From Novosphingobium indicum (GTDB lineage: Bacteria > Pseudomonadota > Alphaproteobacteria > Sphingomonadales > Sphingomonadaceae), in the NCBI RefSeq assembly GCF_014645195.1, contig NZ_BMLK01000009.1:116291-180290 (forward strand): a stretch of 64,000 nucleotides of DNA, given 5' to 3'. Below are positions 60,499 through 64,000 of the stretch, piece after piece; the stretch's first letter is position 1; each line of letters starts with the position of its first letter. The notes beneath the pieces are model-generated. The model had not been told where the DNA came from. It made no database searches and was given only the letters and a program-made list of their open reading frames with translations. The position numbers were made by a program, and so were the translations under genes.

Positions 60499-63284
60499 TG
60501 ACCGGACCGGCGCTTACCACCGTCGCTGACCTGACCGCGCGCCTGCAGGACCTGCACAAGCTCACCGCGCAGACCCCGCTCTACAACCCGGTCTTCCAGC
60601 TCGGCCTCGAACTCTCGCGCAAGCTGGAAAATGGCGAGATGAGCCTCGACGATATCGAAGCGCTGGTCGCCGAGATGGAATGCGAGGGCCTGCGCGCCCG
60701 CGCGGCCCGCCTAGACCGCGTGCTGGAGACCATTCCGGTCGAAGAGAACGACGCGCGCATCGATGCCGCCGCCGACGAGGAGGACTTTACCGCCTTCGCC
60801 GTCCGCTGGCAGCGCCCGGCCGCGCATGTCGTCTTCACCGCGCACCCGACCTTCCTGCTTACCGAAGCGCAGACCGAAGCGGTCGCCGGAGCCGCATCGA
60901 GCGGCGATCACAGCAAGGCCGCCGTCTGCGTCGCCTCGGCCGAGCGCGACACGATCACGCTCGACTACGAGCACGGCAAGGCCATGGCCGCCATCGCCCG
61001 CGGCCAGAAGGCGCGCGACCGGATCAACGGCCGCCTGTTCGACATTGCGGCGAGCCGCTGGCCCAAGCGCTGGAAGAGCCTGCAGCCGATGCCGGTGCGC
61101 TTCGCCACCTGGGTCGGCTACGACATGGACGGGCGCACTGACATCGGCTGGTCCACCTCGATCCGCTACCGCCTGCAAGAAAAGGCCATGCGCCTTGCCG
61201 GCTATGTCGCGAGCCTGAAGGACATCGAGCCGAAGATCGCCGAAAAGCTTGAACGCGCCGCGGCCCATACCGAGGACATGGTCGCCCGCTTCAGCCAGGA
61301 CCTCTCCGCGCCCGAGGACGTGTCCGAAGCCGCCAATGCGCTCACCGCCAATCACCCGGACAAGCTGATCAGCCTCTCCGGCATCATCGGTGAGCTTGAG
61401 GAAGAGGCCCGCCACGGCGGCAAGGAAGCGGCAAGCAAGCTGCTGGTCGTGGCCGCCGCCATGCGCGCCGACGGGCTCGGCATGGGCTGGATCCACTTCC
61501 GCGTGAACTCCTCGCAGCTCCAGAACGCGATCCGCCGCCGCATGGACCCGGACGGCAAGCTCAACCTCGCCAGCCAGGCCGCGCTGGTGCGCATGCGCGA
61601 GCTGCTCGCCGAAGTAAAACCGCTCAAGTCCAATTTCGCCGCGCTCGCCATCGAGAACAGCACCGCCGTGCGCCAGTTCCTCGCCATGGCGCAGATCCTC
61701 GAGCACATCGATGCCGACGCGCCGATCCGCATGCTCGTGGCCGAATGCGAGCAGCCCACCACGGTGCTGGCCGCGCTCTACTTCGCCAAGATGTTCGGGA
61801 TCGAAGACAAGGTCGACGTCTCGCCCCTGTTCGAGACCGAAACCGCGCTGGAGCACGGCGGCCGCTTCCTCGATGCGGTGCTCTCCGAACCGGCCTACCG
61901 CGACTACGCCCGCAAGCGCGGCCGCGTCTCTATCCAGACCGGTTTTTCCGACGCCGGCCGCTTCGTCGGCCAGATCCCCGCAGCGCTCGCCATCGAGCGT
62001 CTGCAGGGCCGGCTGGCCGAGGCCATGGCGGCGAACGGCATGGTCGATGTCGCCGCGCTGATCTTCAACACCGGCGGCGAATCCATGGGCCGCGGCTGCC
62101 ATCCCACCGGGATCGACGATCGCTTCAAGTGGCAGATGTCACCCTGGGCCCGCCGCCGCTTCCTGCGCGCCGGCATCCGGCTGGAACCCGAACTGAGCTA
62201 TCAGGGCGGCGACGGCTACTTGTGGTTCGGCTCGGACGAACTGGCACTGGCGACATTGACGCGCATGGCCGAAAAGCCGCTGTGGGCGGCCGATCCCAGC
62301 GCGCCGACCGACGTCTTCTACCGACGCACCGACCTCAGCCTCGACTTCTACCGCGCCATTCGCCGCGTCCAGCACGGCCACCTCGAAAGCGCGACCTACA
62401 GCCGGGCGATCACCGCCTTCGGCCTCGGCATGCTCAACGATACCGGCAGCCGCCGGTCACGCCGCCAGTCGGACCTCAATGCCGACCGGACGATGAGCCT
62501 GCGCCAGATCCGCGCGATCCCGCACAATGCGGTGCTCCAGCAGCTCGGCTATCCGGTGAACGTGATTGCCGGCGTCGGCACCGCTTCGGACGGCAACCGC
62601 GAGGAAATCGCCGAGATGCTGCAGGAAAGCGTGCGCGGCCGGCAGCTCATCCGGCTGGTGCGCGCCGCGAACGCGCTCGCCTCGATCAAGACGGTCGCGG
62701 CCTATGGCGAGCTGTTCAACTCCGCCTACTGGGCCAGCCGCCCCTACCGCGGCGACGAGCAGCACATTTCCGAAGCCTGCCTGACGCTGGCCGAATACCT
62801 CACCAAGGACGACCGCACCGGCGTCTTCCGCCGCCTCGCCTCGCGCCTGCGGGTCGATGCGATGAAGCTCTACAAGCTGCTCGAACTGATTCCCGACGAA
62901 TCGCCGCTGCCCGACCGCGAGCACACCCGCCGCAGCCTCGGCGTGCTCCAGTCGCTGCGCATCGCCCTGTTCAAGCACATGTTCCTGCGCGCGGTGATGG
63001 TCCCGCCCTTCAGCCGCGCCAACGACATCAGCCGCGACGACGTGCTGGAGATGTTCTTCAGCCTGCGCGTCGACGACGGCCTAGCCCAGCTGCGCCGCGC
63101 CTTCCCGATCCACTTCCCCTCGATCAGCGACTTCGCCGTGGACGAGCCCAGCGACTACCCGGATTCCAGCGCCAGCGGCTACGCCCAGATCCACCGCGAC
63201 TTCATCGACCCCATCGCCCGCTCACACACGCTGAGCCTGCGGATCACAACCGCGATCGCCAACGAGTTCGGGGCGCATGGGTAG
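60495..63284 (+). CDS. ppc: Phosphoenolpyruvate carboxylase-like protein with altered active-site motifs
   Basis: A 929-residue protein of PEP-carboxylase length and overall pattern. The first catalytic loop is kept as VFTAHPTFLL, His near residue 117. Other motifs deviate: the usual GGDRDGNP is GYDMDGRTD near 205-213; the lysine motif GYSDSxKD is GFSDAGRFVG near 483; and the HGRGG loop, which normally provides a His and an Arg, reads FNTGGESMGRGCHP near 524. The usual C-terminal QNTG is absent (ends NEFGAHG). It may be a divergent PEPC or a paralogue with a changed reaction. It overlaps eda, so it is tied to the Entner-Doudoroff operon, where replenishing oxaloacetate from PEP would make sense. 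Confidence 0.85.
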   Translation: MMTGPALTTVADLTARLQDLHKLTAQTPLYNPVFQLGLELSRKLENGEMSLDDIEALVAEMECEGLRARAARLDRVLETIPVEENDARIDAAADEEDFTAFAVRWQRPAAHVVFTAHPTFLLTEAQTEAVAGAASSGDHSKAAVCVASAERDTITLDYEHGKAMAAIARGQKARDRINGRLFDIAASRWPKRWKSLQPMPVRFATWVGYDMDGRTDIGWSTSIRYRLQEKAMRLAGYVASLKDIEPKIAEKLERAAAHTEDMVARFSQDLSAPEDVSEAANALTANHPDKLISLSGIIGELEEEARHGGKEAASKLLVVAAAMRADGLGMGWIHFRVNSSQLQNAIRRRMDPDGKLNLASQAALVRMRELLAEVKPLKSNFAALAIENSTAVRQFLAMAQILEHIDADAPIRMLVAECEQPTTVLAALYFAKMFGIEDKVDVSPLFETETALEHGGRFLDAVLSEPAYRDYARKRGRVSIQTGFSDAGRFVGQIPAALAIERLQGRLAEAMAANGMVDVAALIFNTGGESMGRGCHPTGIDDRFKWQMSPWARRRFLRAGIRLEPELSYQGGDGYLWFGSDELALATLTRMAEKPLWAADPSAPTDVFYRRTDLSLDFYRAIRRVQHGHLESATYSRAITAFGLGMLNDTGSRRSRRQSDLNADRTMSLRQIRAIPHNAVLQQLGYPVNVIAGVGTASDGNREEIAEMLQESVRGRQLIRLVRAANALASIKTVAAYGELFNSAYWASRPYRGDEQHISEACLTLAEYLTKDDRTGVFRRLASRLRVDAMKLYKLLELIPDESPLPDREHTRRSLGVLQSLRIALFKHMFLRAVMVPPFSRANDISRDDVLEMFFSLRVDDGLAQLRRAFPIHFPSISDFAVDEPSDYPDSSASGYAQIHRDFIDPIARSHTLSLRITTAIANEFGAHG

Positions 63285-63301
63285 GGAGCGGGGATGGTAG
63301 T

Positions 63302-63324
63302 GTTTCAGGGTTATAATCTGAAAC
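63302..63324 (+). terminator. Hairpin after the ED operon
   Basis: GTTTCAG and CTGAAAC form a perfect 7-bp stem around a 9-base AT-rich loop, 18 bp after the PEPC-like stop, followed by CTATCGTT. The weak T content makes termination uncertain. Confidence 0.45.
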
Positions 63325-63375
63325 CTATCGTTCTGGACATGTCGGCATTGCGGACCTTATCGCAAGGAGTAATCC

Positions 63376-63687
63376 TTGGCTGGATTGGTGGTACGGCAAG
63401 TCGTACATTTAAAGGACACAATCGGATTTCGGCCGTTCAGACGAGAAGTTCAGGCAATGCGTAACGACTGGCTAGATACAAATGCTCGCAAGCTTAAATT
63501 CTGGAGCATTGTCGCTCCGGGGATATTGATTGCACTTTGTGCAGTCGTTGCAGCGAGAGAGGGGCTCGAGACAAGTTGGAATAACGAAACGATTCCTGTG
63601 ATCTTAGGGATAGCGTTAGTCATATTTTTGACGATGAGAACAGTCGCATGCGCGCTTGATTGGTTAACAAACCCCAAGGGTCGATAA
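63376..63687 (+). CDS. Small membrane protein of unknown function
   Basis: A protein of up to 103 residues with two hydrophobic segments, FWSIVAPGILIALCAVVAA and IPVILGIALVIFLTMRTVA, separated by a polar loop. The longest frame begins with TTG at 63376, six bases after a good AAGGAG. An ATG at 63457 would give 76 residues and keep both helices. The base composition is clearly less GC-rich than the neighbouring ED operon, which hints at different ancestry. No family is recognised. Confidence 0.6.
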   Translation: MAGLVVRQVVHLKDTIGFRPFRREVQAMRNDWLDTNARKLKFWSIVAPGILIALCAVVAAREGLETSWNNETIPVILGIALVIFLTMRTVACALDWLTNPKGR

Positions 63688-63797
63688 TGACGATTCATAG
63701 GAGGTTTCGAACGACGCCCGCTTGCCCGACTTTTCGAACATTCGGCAGAATATAGGACCTCAGCGAAAGCCGTCAGTCGTCTCTTCCAACCTTCGTC

Positions 63798-63933
63798 ATT
63801 CCCGCGCAGGCGGGAATCCAGTTTGCGCAACGGTGCGATGAGAACCGTTGCGCAGTCACGCGGTTGTGGCGCCTTTTCGCAGAGAGGCTCCCTCGTAGAT
63901 AGGTCGCTACTGGATTCCCGCCTGCGCGGGAAT
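63798..63933. repeat. 136-bp element with perfect 25-bp inverted ends and a nested hairpin
   Basis: The arms 63798-63822 and 63909-63933 are perfect inverted complements over 25 bases (core ATTCCCGCGCAGGCGGGAAT). Inside, TGCGCAACGGT (63824-63834) and ACCGTTGCGCA (63844-63854) form a second perfect hairpin with a 9-base loop. The arm sequence is a well-known type of dispersed proteobacterial repeat. The element has no ORF and could be a non-autonomous mobile unit. The remaining sequence 63688-63797 and 63934-64000 shows no gene. Confidence 0.75.
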
Positions 63934-64000
63934 AACCGGCATTATGTAGCAAACGCACCGATGCGTAGATGGTTATCCGCCGCCGTGATGGCGGGTGTCA

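Overview
The window is high-GC, densely coding bacterial chromosome. It most resembles a sphingomonad (Alphaproteobacteria, Novosphingobium-like). The support is a complete Entner-Doudoroff gene set (zwf-edd-glk-eda), a large TonB-dependent receptor, a short chromosomal VirB-type secretion operon, and dispersed intergenic repeats of the kind common in sphingomonads. The genus is inferred from gene content; no rRNA or tRNA gene was found.

Layout. 1-7.2 kb: a signal-peptide-bearing catalase-peroxidase cut by the window edge, a DUF305/lipoprotein pair, pterin dehydratase, ccmAB, then a sulfotransferase, a carboxymuconolactone-decarboxylase-family protein and a cupin. 7.3-17.3 kb: an MHYT-GGDEF-EAL protein, a small unknown gene behind a strong Fur-box match, and a transglutaminase / ATP-grasp-alpha-E / DUF2126 operon. 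17.4-21.1 kb: ppk and ppx. 21.2-28.6 kb: a VirB operon (virB2-3-4-6-9-10-11) without virB5, B7, B8 or D4. 28.8-33.9 kb: a TPR protein divergent from a surface lipoprotein and TonB receptor pair. 34-41.8 kb: a yybP-ykoY riboswitch with a GDT1-family Mn exporter, yaiI, a PhoB-like regulator with a degenerate receiver, a divergent plcP-agt-type lipid-remodelling operon, a cytochrome c/PQQ quinoprotein and a kinase-like protein. 41.9-43.8 kb: an IclR regulator and a flavin monooxygenase. 44-55 kb: phoB-phoU-pstBACS, two OprO/OprP-type porins and phoR, with an 841-bp IS5-family element between the porins. 55.2-63.3 kb: zwf, edd, glk, eda and a PEP-carboxylase-like gene. The right end holds a small membrane protein and a repeat with perfect 25-bp inverted arms.

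The unifying theme is phosphorus. Phosphate sensing (PhoR/PhoB/PhoU), uptake (PstSCAB and two porins), polyphosphate turnover (Ppk/Ppx) and lipid replacement (PlcP/Agt) lie within 38 kb. Reading the intergenic regions gives 11-bp-periodic Pho-box arrays upstream of pstS, the first porin, the degenerate PhoB paralogue and plcP, and weaker ones upstream of the lipoprotein/TonB-receptor pair. The sequence therefore predicts a local phosphate-starvation regulon with two additions of interest: an atypical second PhoB-like regulator, and a TonB receptor with a partner lipoprotein of unknown substrate.

Other notable points are the PEP-carboxylase-like protein with altered catalytic motifs, the insertion sequence that landed exactly on a porin stop codon and restored it, and two porins whose first 36 residues are identical although 14 codons differ synonymously.
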